In this document: positions 42,314 to 52,541 of the stretch, in pieces | Layout of the letters: each line of letters opens with the position of its first letter | Numbering within the stretch: position 1 is the first letter of the stretch | DNA from: Rodentibacter ratti | GTDB taxonomy: Bacteria; Pseudomonadota; Gammaproteobacteria; Enterobacterales; Pasteurellaceae | Direction of reading: 5' to 3' | Length of the DNA: 64,000 bases | Assembly: GCF_002000485.1 (NCBI RefSeq) | Contig: NZ_MLAJ01000002.1 | Location: 372,001 to 436,000 of the forward strand | The notes under the pieces: generated by a model | Database searches by the model: none | Told to the model about the DNA's origin: nothing | Seen by the model: the letters and a program-made list of their open reading frames with translations, nothing else | Translations under genes and position numbers: made by a program

Positions 42314-43018
42314 ATGAAATTTTATCGCAATCTTCAGCCTTTCAAAGTCATTAGCTTTGATCTGGACGACACACTCTATGATAACCATGATGTGATTCGC
42401 ACTGCTATCTCGCGTTTTGTGCAATTCACCCAAGGCCTCACTCAATGCCCAACCTTTGAAACAGAATGGTGGGATTGGAAAGAACGTGTTGCACAAGAAA
42501 ATCCGCTCTTAAGCGAAGATGTGACAGAATGGCGAAAAGAAGCACTACGCCAATTTTTAAATGCACAGGGAAAAAGTGCGGTTGAAATTGACCGCACTTT
42601 AGCACTCTCAATGAATGAATTTTTACATTGGCGCCATCAAATTGATATTCCCCAAGATACACCAAACGTATTAAATCATTTAAAAACAGGCTACAAACTC
42701 TGTGCCATCACCAACGGCAATGTGGATCCTTTGCGTATCGGATTATCACAATTTGACCTTATTTTACGTGCCGGAGAACATGGCAGAGCAAAACCTCATG
42801 AAGATCTGTTCCAACAAGCTTCACGCTATTTCAAGGTTTCCCCACAAGAAATTTTGCATGTAGGAGATAATTTAACAACAGATGTTCAAGGGGCAATTCA
42901 GGCTGGTTGTCAAGCTGTGTGGATTAATTTATCTGGTTGCCAGATCGCTGACTTTACCACAGCCACTCTTCTACCAACTTTAGAAATCAATCACTTAACT
43001 GAACTGTTATTATTATGA
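42314..43018 (+). CDS. yigB: HAD-family phosphatase, YigB-like
   Basis: 234 residues. HAD motif I is ISFDLDDTLYDN, motif II CAITNGN, motif III lysine in HGRAKPHEDLF and motif IV LHVGDNLTTDVQGA. In E. coli YigB dephosphorylates FMN and other small phosphates; the specific substrate here is inference. It overlaps the next gene by 4 bases. Two oppositely oriented uptake signals lie within the coding sequence at 42572-42600. Confidence 0.88.
   Translation: MKFYRNLQPFKVISFDLDDTLYDNHDVIRTAISRFVQFTQGLTQCPTFETEWWDWKERVAQENPLLSEDVTEWRKEALRQFLNAQGKSAVEIDRTLALSMNEFLHWRHQIDIPQDTPNVLNHLKTGYKLCAITNGNVDPLRIGLSQFDLILRAGEHGRAKPHEDLFQQASRYFKVSPQEILHVGDNLTTDVQGAIQAGCQAVWINLSGCQIADFTTATLLPTLEINHLTELLLL
42572..42600. 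repeat. Inverted uptake-signal pair inside yigB
   Basis: AAAGTGCGGTTGAAATTGACCGCACTTT region forms a hairpin of two complementary uptake signals within the coding frame, read there as KSAVEIDRTL. Pairs of this kind are usually outside genes. Confidence 0.8.
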
Positions 43019-43635
43019 AAAAGAAAAATCAAATCCTCGTTACACTCTCTATTGTCGCTTTACTCGGCGGTTGTTCGGAAGAAGAAGTACAACGAGATGT
43101 ATATCATTCCCTTGATGACTGTCTTGCCGATTGGAAAAGAATTGAGTTATGCGAAGCAGACAAAAATACAGAAAATACTCAATCGGCACCTGCTAATATG
43201 CCGGCCCAACCCCAACAAAACAACAACTCTCTTTCTGGGCTAGGCTTACGCAATAACGGTGAAAATCCCAATGCCGTCAATGGTGAGTGGCAAAATGGTC
43301 AGCAAAATAATCCGGCAACAGCTGAGTCCAACAATGCAACGGGTGAAACGACTGCCAATGCTGAAAGCAGTGATCCGTCCTTAGGTGCGGCAATTGCCGG
43401 TGGGGTGATGGGATATATGGCAGCCCGTGCGGTTAGTAGCTTTTTAGGCCCAAGCTATCATCCAAGTAATCGTGCCGTCTCCACCCCGAGCGGACAAGTC
43501 ATCCAACCTCAAACCAACCGTTCTGTAGGCAAACCAATGCTCATAAAAGGCAATGCAGGAAGTATGAACAGTAAACCGGTTTCACGAGGCGGTTTTAGCA
43601 GCCCAAGCAATTCAAATCGTAGTAGCGGAGGCTAA
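43015..43635 (+). CDS. ygiB: YgiB-like protein (DUF1190), probable lipoprotein
   Basis: 206 residues. A lipoprotein signal ends at LLGGC (cysteine 20). The DUF1190-type segment YHSLDDCLADWKRIELCEA follows, then a low-complexity linker rich in Asn, Gln, Ala and Ser, a Gly/Ala-rich segment (LGAAIAGGVMGYMAARA) and a Ser-rich tail. It overlaps yigB by 4 bases and precedes the YgiC-like enzyme by one base. The ygiB-ygiC pairing is conserved in proteobacteria; function unknown. Confidence 0.82.
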   Translation: MKKKNQILVTLSIVALLGGCSEEEVQRDVYHSLDDCLADWKRIELCEADKNTENTQSAPANMPAQPQQNNNSLSGLGLRNNGENPNAVNGEWQNGQQNNPATAESNNATGETTANAESSDPSLGAAIAGGVMGYMAARAVSSFLGPSYHPSNRAVSTPSGQVIQPQTNRSVGKPMLIKGNAGSMNSKPVSRGGFSSPSNSNRSSGG

Positions 43636-43636
43636 A

Positions 43637-44818
43637 ATGAAACGCGTGACCGGCTTCCCAACCCGCCCCGATATGGTGCAACAACTGCTTGATGTCGGAT
43701 TTGATTATTACAATTTGCCTTCCAGTGACGGTTCTCATTATTGGTCGGATAATGTCGCTTATGAATTTACCTTAGCGGAAATTGATCGGATTGAAGATAC
43801 CACGAATGAATTGCACGCCATGTGTTTAGATTTTGTCGCTGATGAAATCAGACAAGGTGATTATGCCCATTATCGTTTTACCGATTTGCAAAAACAGTTA
43901 ATTGAAGACTCGTGGCGCAAGCAAGCCCCCTATCTATACGGACGTTTTGATTTTGGTTATGATGGCGAAAATTTAAAAATTTTTGAATACAACGCCGATA
44001 CGCCCACTTCCTTGTTAGAAGCGGCAATTGTGCAATGGCAATGGTTAGAACAAATTGAGGGCTTGCAACATCGTGACCAATTTAATTGGATTCACGAAGA
44101 GTTACTTAAACATTTTACTTTTCTCAAACAGCAAAGCGGAAAACACGATTTCTATTTCAGTGCCATGCAAGAAGCCGGTCGGGAGGATTGGGGTAATTTA
44201 GATTATCTTGCCGACGTTGCTTACAACGCAGGTTGGAATATTCATCAACTTGCTGTAGAGGATATTGGCTATAACCGGGAAAACAAAGAATTTGTCGATT
44301 TAAACGATACGCCGATTGAGATGCTTTTTAAACTTTATCCTTTAGAATGGTTAAGCGGAGCGGAATTTGCCCAACATATCCCGACAGCCAAAACACATTT
44401 TATTGAACCTGCGTGGAAAATGTTGCTAAGTAACAAAGCCATATTAGCAAAATTATGGCAACGACATCCAAACCATCCGAATTTACTACCGGCTTATTTC
44501 AATAAATTCGACATTACCGATCGCAACGCTATTTGGGTGAAAAAACCACTACTTGGTCGGGAAGGAGCAAATGTCTTCTATTATGAAAAAAGCAACGGAG
44601 TAGAATTCGCCGCCAAAGGCAGTGAACATTCGGCTTTCTACGATACTTCTGGGTACATTTATCAACAGAAATTTGAGCTGCCGAATTTTGACGGAATGTA
44701 TCCCGTTATCGGCTCTTGGGTGATTGGTGATGTGGCGTGCGGAATGGGATTACGTGAAGATTTCACCGCAGTTACCGGCAATGACAGCCATTTTGTGCCA
44801 CATTATTTTGTGCCATAA
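43637..44818 (+). CDS. ygiC: Glutathionylspermidine synthase family protein (YgiC-like)
   Basis: 393 residues. An ATP-grasp-type ligase related to the synthetase half of glutathionylspermidine synthase, without the amidase half. Nucleotide-binding residues are seen in LKIFEYNADTPTSLLE, WVKKPLLGREGANV and SWVIGDVACGMGLRED. YgiC-type proteins are presumed to form a peptide or amide bond, but the substrate is unknown. Pairing with a lipoprotein suggests an envelope-linked role; that is inference. Confidence 0.88.
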   Translation: MKRVTGFPTRPDMVQQLLDVGFDYYNLPSSDGSHYWSDNVAYEFTLAEIDRIEDTTNELHAMCLDFVADEIRQGDYAHYRFTDLQKQLIEDSWRKQAPYLYGRFDFGYDGENLKIFEYNADTPTSLLEAAIVQWQWLEQIEGLQHRDQFNWIHEELLKHFTFLKQQSGKHDFYFSAMQEAGREDWGNLDYLADVAYNAGWNIHQLAVEDIGYNRENKEFVDLNDTPIEMLFKLYPLEWLSGAEFAQHIPTAKTHFIEPAWKMLLSNKAILAKLWQRHPNHPNLLPAYFNKFDITDRNAIWVKKPLLGREGANVFYYEKSNGVEFAAKGSEHSAFYDTSGYIYQQKFELPNFDGMYPVIGSWVIGDVACGMGLREDFTAVTGNDSHFVPHYFVP

Positions 44819-44897
44819 GGAAAATATTCAGCCCAAAGCAATATCCCAAAGTGCGGTCAAAACAGGAAACATTTTCTGTAGCTGATACAGATAACAA

Positions 44898-44926
44898 AAA
44901 CGGAAGCATCGGCTTCCGTTTCGTAT
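44898..44926. terminator. Bidirectional hairpin between ygiC and the sugar dehydrogenase
   Basis: AAACGGAAGC, loop ATC, GGCTTCCGTTT (44898-44921) lies between the two convergent genes; A-rich and T-rich flanks serve both strands. Confidence 0.8.
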
Positions 44927-44943
44927 TTTATTGCTATCGCAAA

Positions 44944-46359
44944 TTACTTCGCCTCAAACACCAAAATTGCGCCCGAATTTTGCATTTGCATATTTTGTTT
45001 GCCGTCTAATCCCAGAGAAGCACCGGCGGTGTCAGTCATCACATAGATTTTGCTACCATCGTGGTTCACTTCCACATTACGATAACGATTTGAGCTGGTG
45101 AAATGTTTATAGAGTTCACCTTGTACATCATCGCTGTTACCATTCAATGGCATACGATAAATTCCGCCACTTTTTAGCCCTGACACTAAAATAGAATTGC
45201 GCCATTCTTTCACTTTGCCATCTTTCGGGTAATAAGCAATACTTGAGAGTGCCGCAGTTGGCCAGCATAGATAGCTGGAATCCGGGCAATTCGGGTCGAA
45301 CATATTATGTCCGTTACGCACAGTGAAGAAGGTTTTTAACGGATTGCGATAATTTTCTTCCTGTTTAAAGTCGGTCTCTTTTTGTGCCACCATTTTATTC
45401 GGCGCTGCTCCGCCAGAGGTTTCAAATTTCGTATCGCCGATAGTTTCCGGTAAAGTATTACATTTTTCTGCCGTAGCATAACTGGTATAAACGTAATTTT
45501 GGTTATCGGGATAACCTGCCACATGCGGCCAACCGTAGTTTGCCCCCGCTTCCAATAAATTCACCTCATCATCCGAACCCGGCCCCTGTTCCTCTTGGAA
45601 TAATTTATCACCCACGAATACAATACCTTGTGGATTGCGGTGTCCATAAGTGTAAACATGGCTCTTCACGCCGTTGATGACAGGATTATCTTCAGGAATC
45701 GAACCATCAACGTTGAAACGCAAGGTTTTGCCTTCATAAGCAGCGAAATCTTTGTTATCCACTTCTTGTTGGGTTGGTAAACGCTGTGCACGATCTGCAT
45801 AACAAGTACGGGAATATTGGTTTGCGCCCTGATTACCAATGGTGTAGTAAAGTTTTCCATCCGGCCCTAAACGTAGGCGGCCGCCTTGGTGATCAGTGAA
45901 AGATGCCAAATTATCCAACACAATCTCCGCTTTTTCCACTTTACGGGCAGTTTTGTCTAAGGTGAGCTTGACGATTTTAGTATGCTCTTGCCCGTCTTTT
46001 CCTTTATACGCATAGGCAGCATAAAGTACGTTTTCACTGTTGCCGGATAGAAAATTCGGATCAAGTGTCAAGCCCAACAAACCTTGCTGTTGGCCACCAT
46101 TCACCACATCATCAAAATGATGAATCACCTGATGCTTGCCCGTTTCCGCATCTATCAATAAAATATTGCCGCCCACTTCCGTGACCCAAAGTTGTCCATT
46201 GCGGTCAATCGCCATATCCCAAGGACTTTGCAACCCCTCAACCAAAACTTTACCGCTGAACGGCTCCGCTTGTTGGGTATCAAATTTATCACCGGCTTTG
46301 GCAAAAACAGAGGTCGACATGATTAGCCCTAATGCAAGGGAAAGTGCGGTCTTTTTCAT
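44944..46359 (-). CDS. PQQ-dependent soluble sugar dehydrogenase (GdhB-like)
   Basis: 471 residues with a signal peptide ending near SVFA, so periplasmic. It aligns by eye with Acinetobacter soluble glucose dehydrogenase over long gapless stretches: TDHQGGRL, SHVYTYGHRNPQG, EQGPGSDDEVNL, NYGWPHVAGY, SNRYRNV and TDTAG. The catalytic histidine is His157 and the PQQ-contacting arginine Arg241. The aspartate next in the active site of GdhB (TIGDQG) is Asn176 here. The ATG at 46359 begins a clear signal peptide. PQQ would have to come from outside: no pqq genes are in this window. Confidence 0.85.
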   Translation of the reverse strand: MKKTALSLALGLIMSTSVFAKAGDKFDTQQAEPFSGKVLVEGLQSPWDMAIDRNGQLWVTEVGGNILLIDAETGKHQVIHHFDDVVNGGQQQGLLGLTLDPNFLSGNSENVLYAAYAYKGKDGQEHTKIVKLTLDKTARKVEKAEIVLDNLASFTDHQGGRLRLGPDGKLYYTIGNQGANQYSRTCYADRAQRLPTQQEVDNKDFAAYEGKTLRFNVDGSIPEDNPVINGVKSHVYTYGHRNPQGIVFVGDKLFQEEQGPGSDDEVNLLEAGANYGWPHVAGYPDNQNYVYTSYATAEKCNTLPETIGDTKFETSGGAAPNKMVAQKETDFKQEENYRNPLKTFFTVRNGHNMFDPNCPDSSYLCWPTAALSSIAYYPKDGKVKEWRNSILVSGLKSGGIYRMPLNGNSDDVQGELYKHFTSSNRYRNVEVNHDGSKIYVMTDTAGASLGLDGKQNMQMQNSGAILVFEAK

Positions 46360-47571
<1,212 letters not shown>

Positions 47572-47574
47572 AAT

Positions 47575-47606
47575 AAAAAGTGCGGTTAAATTTGACCGCA
47601 TTTTTA
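47575..47606 (+). terminator. Inverted uptake-signal terminator of murQ
   Basis: AAAAAGTGCGGTT and GACCGCATTTTT form a hairpin 4 bases after the stop; the right arm is one base off the perfect signal (CATTTT in place of CACTTT). Confidence 0.75.
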
Positions 47607-47694
47607 TTGATAGGATAAAATCTACTCCGCTATTTATCATACTGATTTTTAAATAGCATTATCAATTCTATTAGGAACAAAATTGAGACATACT

Positions 47695-48078
47695 ATGAAA
47701 AAACTTTTTACTCTTATGGCAATCGCAATCACTGCCACCTCTACTTTTGCGGCATCAGAAGAATCCATTAATCTTCGTGATGAAATGACCATTATGGCGC
47801 AACGTTTAAATTTTGCTAACCGTGCAGATTCTGCTGAAGAATTTCAAAATAGCATGGCAAAATTTATTGATGCAGCAGAAAAATCCAAAGCGACCATTCC
47901 ACCTAAATGGAACGGCGATACATCACAATTTTCAGGCTATCAACAGGGTTTACAAAAAGTCATTGACATTGCAACGGAAGCCTCCGAGTTGGCGAAACAG
48001 AATAAATTAAGTGAAGCCAAAGAAAAGCTCAGCGAACTACCGGAGCTAAGAACAATGTATCATAAATTGTATAAATAA
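47695..48078 (+). CDS. cybC: Cytochrome b562 (CybC-like)
   Basis: 127 residues with a signal peptide ending STFA. The mature part is a four-helix bundle; methionine 31 (LRDEMTIM) and histidine 123 (LRTMYHKLYK) match the two heme ligands of E. coli cytochrome b562. It is a soluble periplasmic heme protein of unclear function. The ATG at 47695 is chosen over one at 47683 because it begins a standard signal peptide. Confidence 0.9.
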   Translation: MKKLFTLMAIAITATSTFAASEESINLRDEMTIMAQRLNFANRADSAEEFQNSMAKFIDAAEKSKATIPPKWNGDTSQFSGYQQGLQKVIDIATEASELAKQNKLSEAKEKLSELPELRTMYHKLYK

Positions 48079-48138
48079 TTTTACGCTATTTTATGTAATA
48101 TTTTTGTCTAAAAATCCTACCTTATCTCTCTTGAAATC

Positions 48139-48178
48139 AACCCTATAATGGTGTTAAATCTACACCTCTTATAGGGTT
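48139..48178. other. Long two-part hairpin upstream of yafJ
   Basis: AACCCTATA (48139-48147) pairs with TATAGGGTT (48170-48178), and inside it GGTGT (48150-48154) pairs with ACACC (48162-48166) around a seven-base loop. It lies between cybC and yafJ, 31 bases before the yafJ start. It lacks a strong T run, so it may be a 5' leader structure or a weak terminator. Confidence 0.5.
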
Positions 48179-48208
48179 ATTCATTTAGTTATATTTTAGA
48201 AGGGTTTT

Positions 48209-49018
48209 ATGTGTCAATTACTTGGCATGAACTGTAACACACCAACAGATATCGTGTTTTCTTTTGAAGGTTTCCGTCGCCGTGCAGGCTTAACAGGATG
48301 TCATTCCGATGGTTTCGGTATCGCTTTTTTCGAAGGACGGGGAGTACGGATTTTCCGAGACAATCGCCCCGCATCTGATTCTCCTATCGCCGATTGTGTA
48401 AAACAATATCAAATAAAATCACTTAATGTGATTGCACACATTCGTAAGGCGACACAAGGTGAGGTAAATATTGAAAATACCCACCCTTTTATTCGCGAAA
48501 TTTGGGGTGAAAATTGGGTGTTTGCCCATAACGGTAATTTGCAAGATTTACCGGATATGTCTGAGAGTTTCTGCCAACCGATAGGTTCGACAGATTCCGA
48601 AGCCGCATTTTGTTATATGGCTGAATATTTAAAAAATCGTTTTCGTAAAAAACCGTCAGAAATGCAAATTTTTGAAGCGATTCAAGATATCACCAAAAAA
48701 TTGGCGACACATGGTACATTTAATTTTATCCTTTCTAATGGTGAATGGATGATCGCCCACTGTGCAACTAATTTGCATTATCTCACTCGGAAAGCACCTT
48801 TTGGTAAAGCTCACCGTATTGATGATGAGGGAGTAATTGATTTTAACGATTATGCCAAAGATGGAGATAAAGTTACTATTATCACCACCTTTCCACTAAC
48901 CAAAGATGAATCTTGGACAAAAATGGAAAACGGCGGTTTCGTCTTTTTCAAAGAAGGGGATAAAGTGGCAGAAATCATTGGTGTCGCAAAAGAAGCGGTA
49001 GATGACGGAACACTGTGA
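48209..49018 (+). CDS. yafJ: Class II glutamine amidotransferase, YafJ family
   Basis: 269 residues. Ntn-type glutaminase domain: after removal of Met, Cys2 (MCQLLGMNC) would be the nucleophile, with IAHIRKATQGEV, WVFAHNGNL and GSTDSEAAFCY forming the active site. No synthetase domain is attached; the reaction it serves is unknown. GAAGGGTT before the ATG supports the start. Confidence 0.9.
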   Translation: MCQLLGMNCNTPTDIVFSFEGFRRRAGLTGCHSDGFGIAFFEGRGVRIFRDNRPASDSPIADCVKQYQIKSLNVIAHIRKATQGEVNIENTHPFIREIWGENWVFAHNGNLQDLPDMSESFCQPIGSTDSEAAFCYMAEYLKNRFRKKPSEMQIFEAIQDITKKLATHGTFNFILSNGEWMIAHCATNLHYLTRKAPFGKAHRIDDEGVIDFNDYAKDGDKVTIITTFPLTKDESWTKMENGGFVFFKEGDKVAEIIGVAKEAVDDGTL

Positions 49019-49055
49019 CCCCCAAATAGAGATTACGCCAACTATTTCACACTTC

Positions 49056-49092
49056 AAAAAAAAGTGCGGTCAAAATTAACCGCACTTTTTGT
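49056..49092. terminator. Bidirectional uptake-signal terminator between yafJ and gor
   Basis: AAAAAAAGTGCGGT and ACCGCACTTTTT pair around a short loop, 38 bases after yafJ and 15 after the convergent gor, with A and T runs on either side. Confidence 0.85.
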
Positions 49093-49106
49093 TGTTCTTG
49101 ATAACA

Positions 49107-50480
49107 TTAACGCATGGTGACAAATTCTTCCGAACCGGTCGGATGAATCGCCACTGTATTATCAAAATCAGCCTTTGTCGCACCCATTTTGATTGCTACG
49201 GCAAAACCTTGAATCATTTCATCCACACCAAAACCAATGCCGTGTAAGCCGACGATTTTTTCATCTTTTCCTACACAGACTAATTTCATTCGGCAAGGCT
49301 GACGATGCTGAGTAACAGCCGTGTACATCGCAGTAAAGGAGGATTTATACACTTTCACATTTCCTTCGCCGTATTGTTCAATGGCTTGTGGTTCGGTCAA
49401 ACCAATAGTGCCGATCGGCGGATGGCTAAATACCACTGTCGGCACAAGATTGTAATCCAAGTGTTCATTAGGTTTGTTATTGAATAAACGCTCGGATAAA
49501 CGGCGACCGGCTGCGACGGCAACCGGTGTTAATTCAATACCGCCTTCAATAATATCACCTACTGCATAAACACCTTTCACATTGGTATTCTGATATTTAT
49601 CGACTTTAATATAACCACGTTCGTTCGTTTCTACTCCGGCATTCTCTAAGCCGATTTTATCCGTCGCCGGTTCACGACCTGCCGCCCAAATGACACAATC
49701 TACCGTTACGCTACGTTCGTGATCAAATTTTACGGTGAGAGAATCATCTGCATTTTTAATGATTTCCTGAACCGTGGTATGTTTATGTAAAGCAATACCG
49801 TCTTGCTCCAACACTTCAAGCAAGGTTTCAACAATTAACGGATCTTGATTGCGCATTGGCGCATGGCGACGTACCACTAAATGAGTTTCCGAGCCAAGAC
49901 TATTTAATACTCCCGCAATCTCGACCGCAATATACCCTGCGCCGATAATCGCTACACGTTTTGGTAATGCTTTTAACGCAAAGAAACCGTCCGAATCAAT
50001 GCCATATTCTTGGCCTTTTACCGAATGAGGGCGAAAAGGTCTCCCCCCGGTTGCAATCAGGATATGATCCGCCGTTACATGTTCAACCGAACCGTCCGCT
50101 AACGTAACTTCAATCGTATGTGCATCAATAAATTTCCCAAAGCCATTAATCACATCAACGTTATTCTTCGCTAATACATTATTGTAAGAAGTGTGAATAC
50201 GGCTAATATACGCCTGACGACTTTCAATAAGTTTGTCAAAATCAAATTTTTTCACATCCACATTAAAACCGTAGTCCGGCGCATAATGATTAATCGCTTC
50301 CGCAATTTGCGCTCCGTAAAACATGACTTTCTTCGGCACACAGCCCACGTTTACGCAAGTTCCACCTAAATATTTCGCTTCAATAATTGCACATTTTTTG
50401 CCATAGCTTGCCGCACGATTAACTGAAGCAATGCCACCGCTGCCACCACCAATAGCAATATAATCGTAATGTTTAGTCAT
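49107..50480 (-). CDS. gor: Gor, glutathione reductase
   Basis: 457 residues. An FAD enzyme that reduces glutathione disulfide with NADPH. The FAD motif is [10 protein letters not shown], the redox disulfide [13 protein letters not shown], the NADPH-binding motif [13 protein letters not shown] and the C-terminal catalytic histidine is in [10 protein letters not shown]. The second of two adjacent ATGs (50480) gives the conserved [11 protein letters not shown] and the better spacing from AAAGGAT. Confidence 0.97.
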   Translation of the reverse strand: MTKHYDYIAIGGGSGGIASVNRAASYGKKCAIIEAKYLGGTCVNVGCVPKKVMFYGAQIAEAINHYAPDYGFNVDVKKFDFDKLIESRQAYISRIHTSYNNVLAKNNVDVINGFGKFIDAHTIEVTLADGSVEHVTADHILIATGGRPFRPHSVKGQEYGIDSDGFFALKALPKRVAIIGAGYIAVEIAGVLNSLGSETHLVVRRHAPMRNQDPLIVETLLEVLEQDGIALHKHTTVQEIIKNADDSLTVKFDHERSVTVDCVIWAAGREPATDKIGLENAGVETNERGYIKVDKYQNTNVKGVYAVGDIIEGGIELTPVAVAAGRRLSERLFNNKPNEHLDYNLVPTVVFSHPPIGTIGLTEPQAIEQYGEGNVKVYKSSFTAMYTAVTQHRQPCRMKLVCVGKDEKIVGLHGIGFGVDEMIQGFAVAIKMGATKADFDNTVAIHPTGSEEFVTMR

Positions 50481-50748
50481 CATTTTATCCTTTTTCCGAA
50501 TATAAAAATTTTCTACATTCTGCCTAAATTTCGTAGATAAAGCCATAAATTAGTATAATTGGAAATGTCTATATTGAAGTAAAAGTGCGGTTATTTTTTA
50601 CCGTATTTTGACACTTCCGTTAAAGGAAATAATCAATTAAATCGATGCCACTATGCCACCTCACCGGCTGATTGATAAATTGAATACTTTTCTTATCTTT
50701 ACTTGCAATCCCGGTAAATCTGAGTAAGATTCAATCCCTAATTTTCAC

Positions 50749-50789
50749 TCGGGTTCCCTCACCCCGAATTTCCATTAAATTAAAAAGGT
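50749..50789 (+). promoter_or_regulatory. PreQ1-I-like riboswitch upstream of yhhQ
   Basis: Stem 1 is TCGGG (50749-50753) with CCCGA or CCGA (to 50767); loop 1 is TTCCCTC; ACC (50761-50763) can pair with GGT at 50787-50789, forming the pseudoknot. An A-rich loop 3 precedes AAAAAGG, which is the ribosome-binding site, six bases before the ATG at 50795. Ligand binding would hide that site. Loop 3 is longer than in classical examples. The downstream queuosine-precursor transporter fits preQ1 control. Confidence 0.8.
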
Positions 50790-50794
50790 AAAAC

Positions 50795-51511
50795 ATGAAA
50801 ATCCAACATACTGTTTTTAATGCGCAACAAAAGCGTACCGCCCTTATTTGGCTCAGTTTTTTCCATATTCTGATCATTGCAGCAAGCAATTATTTAGTAC
50901 AAATTCCCTTTGAAATTACGCTAAAACTGACCGCACTTGGTGCTGCGGAAAACTTTTCTTTTCACAGCACCTGGGGAACGCTTACATTTCCCTTTATTTT
51001 CCTCGCCACCGATTTAACCGTACGGGTATTTGGTGCCAAAGAAGCCCGTTGGATTATTTTTATCGTGATGATTCCGGCGCTCATTGTGAGTTATGTCATC
51101 TCCGTACTCTTTTCCGATTCCCAATATCAAGGTATAGGCGCATTAGGAAATTTTGATATGTTCGTCTTCCGTATTGCGCTTGCCAGCTTTTTGGCTTACG
51201 TGGTAGGGCAATTATTGGATGTTTCAGTGTTCAACCGATTACGACAACTCAAAACATGGTGGGTGGCACCAAGCAGCTCGATGACTCTCGGCTCACTCGC
51301 CGACACTTTTGTCTTTTTCGGCGTGGCATTTTATCAAAGTACGGATACTTTTATGGCGGAGCACTGGGTACAGCTTGGTTTTGTGGATTATTTGTTCAAA
51401 CTATTTATTGGTATCTTATTGTTTGTGCCGGCTTATGGCGTGGTACTAAGCTTTATTTTGCGTAAACTTCAAATTTTAACCGCTCAAAACAAAGCCTCTC
51501 ATTTAACCTAA
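50795..51511 (+). CDS. yhhQ: YhhQ, queuosine precursor transporter
   Basis: 238 residues with about six membrane helices. YhhQ (VUT/ECF-related, DUF165) imports preQ0/preQ1 for queuosine in tRNA. Conserved charged segments FLATDLTVRVFGAKEAR and SLADTFVFFGVAF are present. Its ribosome-binding site is part of the preQ1-like riboswitch, so expression should fall when preQ1 is plentiful. Confidence 0.93.
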   Translation: MKIQHTVFNAQQKRTALIWLSFFHILIIAASNYLVQIPFEITLKLTALGAAENFSFHSTWGTLTFPFIFLATDLTVRVFGAKEARWIIFIVMIPALIVSYVISVLFSDSQYQGIGALGNFDMFVFRIALASFLAYVVGQLLDVSVFNRLRQLKTWWVAPSSSMTLGSLADTFVFFGVAFYQSTDTFMAEHWVQLGFVDYLFKLFIGILLFVPAYGVVLSFILRKLQILTAQNKASHLT

Positions 51512-51534
51512 AGTCAGAATAGGCAAAATCAAAC

Positions 51535-51566
51535 AAAAAGTGCGGTCATTTTTAACCGCACTTTTC
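51535..51566. terminator. Bidirectional uptake-signal terminator between yhhQ and rdgC
   Basis: AAAAAGTGCGGT and ACCGCACTTTT pair around a short AT loop, between the convergent yhhQ and rdgC stops. Confidence 0.85.
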
Positions 51567-51568
51567 CC

Positions 51569-52477
51569 TTATAATCTCGCCTTTTCACCGCCGAATTCGT
51601 CCAATAAATTTTCAGTAAGTTTGCTAAGAATGCCTGTCATCAAAACAAAATCCGCATCAAAGCGTTGGGCGAAATCTTCTTTTAAAATATCGTCATTTTT
51701 TTCACGTACCGTATCGGCAAATTTTAGCCGTTTGAGCGTGCAATCTTCATTAAAAATGAAAGTGAGGGTGTCTTCCCATTCTAATGCCAGTTTACTCACC
51801 ACTTTTTTGCCTTCTTGTAAAAGGGCAAGAATTTCCTCATTTTCAAGGGGTTGTTTTTTACAGCGAATCACACTATCTTCTTGGCTGCCCCGCAACTCTG
51901 CTTCTTCAAGGGCGATCAGCCAATGTGGTAGGCTGTCTTGTGCGATCCAATTTGTCATCACGGTGCTAGGTTCATTGGCAAAAACAAGCGGTACGACAGG
52001 CAAAGAGCCTAGGGATTTTCGCAATAATGCCAAGGCATCTTCCGCCCGCTTGCTTGATGCGGCATCCACATGAATCAGCTGATTTTCCGTATCGATCCAT
52101 AAAGCGGTATGTTGATTTTTACTAAAGGCTCTCGGCAAGAGATTCATCACCACATCATCTTTTAAAGTTTGTTTTTCCACTTTTTTCAATTTGCGATTTT
52201 CTTTTTGCTCCAAACTTTCGATACGTTCATCCAACTCACGTTTTACCACGTTTGCCGGCAGGATTTTCTCTTCCTTTTTTGCTACTAATAAAATGTGATT
52301 GCCCACGGAAAAATAGAGTAAATCCGAACCCCGCAACGGATAACCCCAACCGAATTTACTTTGATCTTGTGCGCCACAAGGATGAAATTGACAGTTTTCA
52401 AGCTGAGTTTGAAGTTGATTGCGCTCCCATTCCAAAGGCTTGGTGAGCCTATAACTCATTAAATTTTTAAACCACAT
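51569..52477 (-). CDS. rdgC: RdgC, recombination-associated protein
   Basis: 302 residues. RdgC forms a ring-shaped dimer on double-stranded DNA and restrains RecA. The N-terminus MWFKNLMSYRL and CGAQDQSKFGWGYPL are diagnostic. Pasteurellaceae and Neisseria retain it; in naturally transformable or phase-variable bacteria it affects recombination. The start is confirmed by conservation of MWFKN. Confidence 0.95.
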   Translation of the reverse strand: MWFKNLMSYRLTKPLEWERNQLQTQLENCQFHPCGAQDQSKFGWGYPLRGSDLLYFSVGNHILLVAKKEEKILPANVVKRELDERIESLEQKENRKLKKVEKQTLKDDVVMNLLPRAFSKNQHTALWIDTENQLIHVDAASSKRAEDALALLRKSLGSLPVVPLVFANEPSTVMTNWIAQDSLPHWLIALEEAELRGSQEDSVIRCKKQPLENEEILALLQEGKKVVSKLALEWEDTLTFIFNEDCTLKRLKFADTVREKNDDILKEDFAQRFDADFVLMTGILSKLTENLLDEFGGEKARL

Positions 52478-52541
52478 CGTACAGATCCTTCATAATCGGG
52501 TAAAATAGCCGACATTGTAGCCTATAAACTGATGGGAAAAA

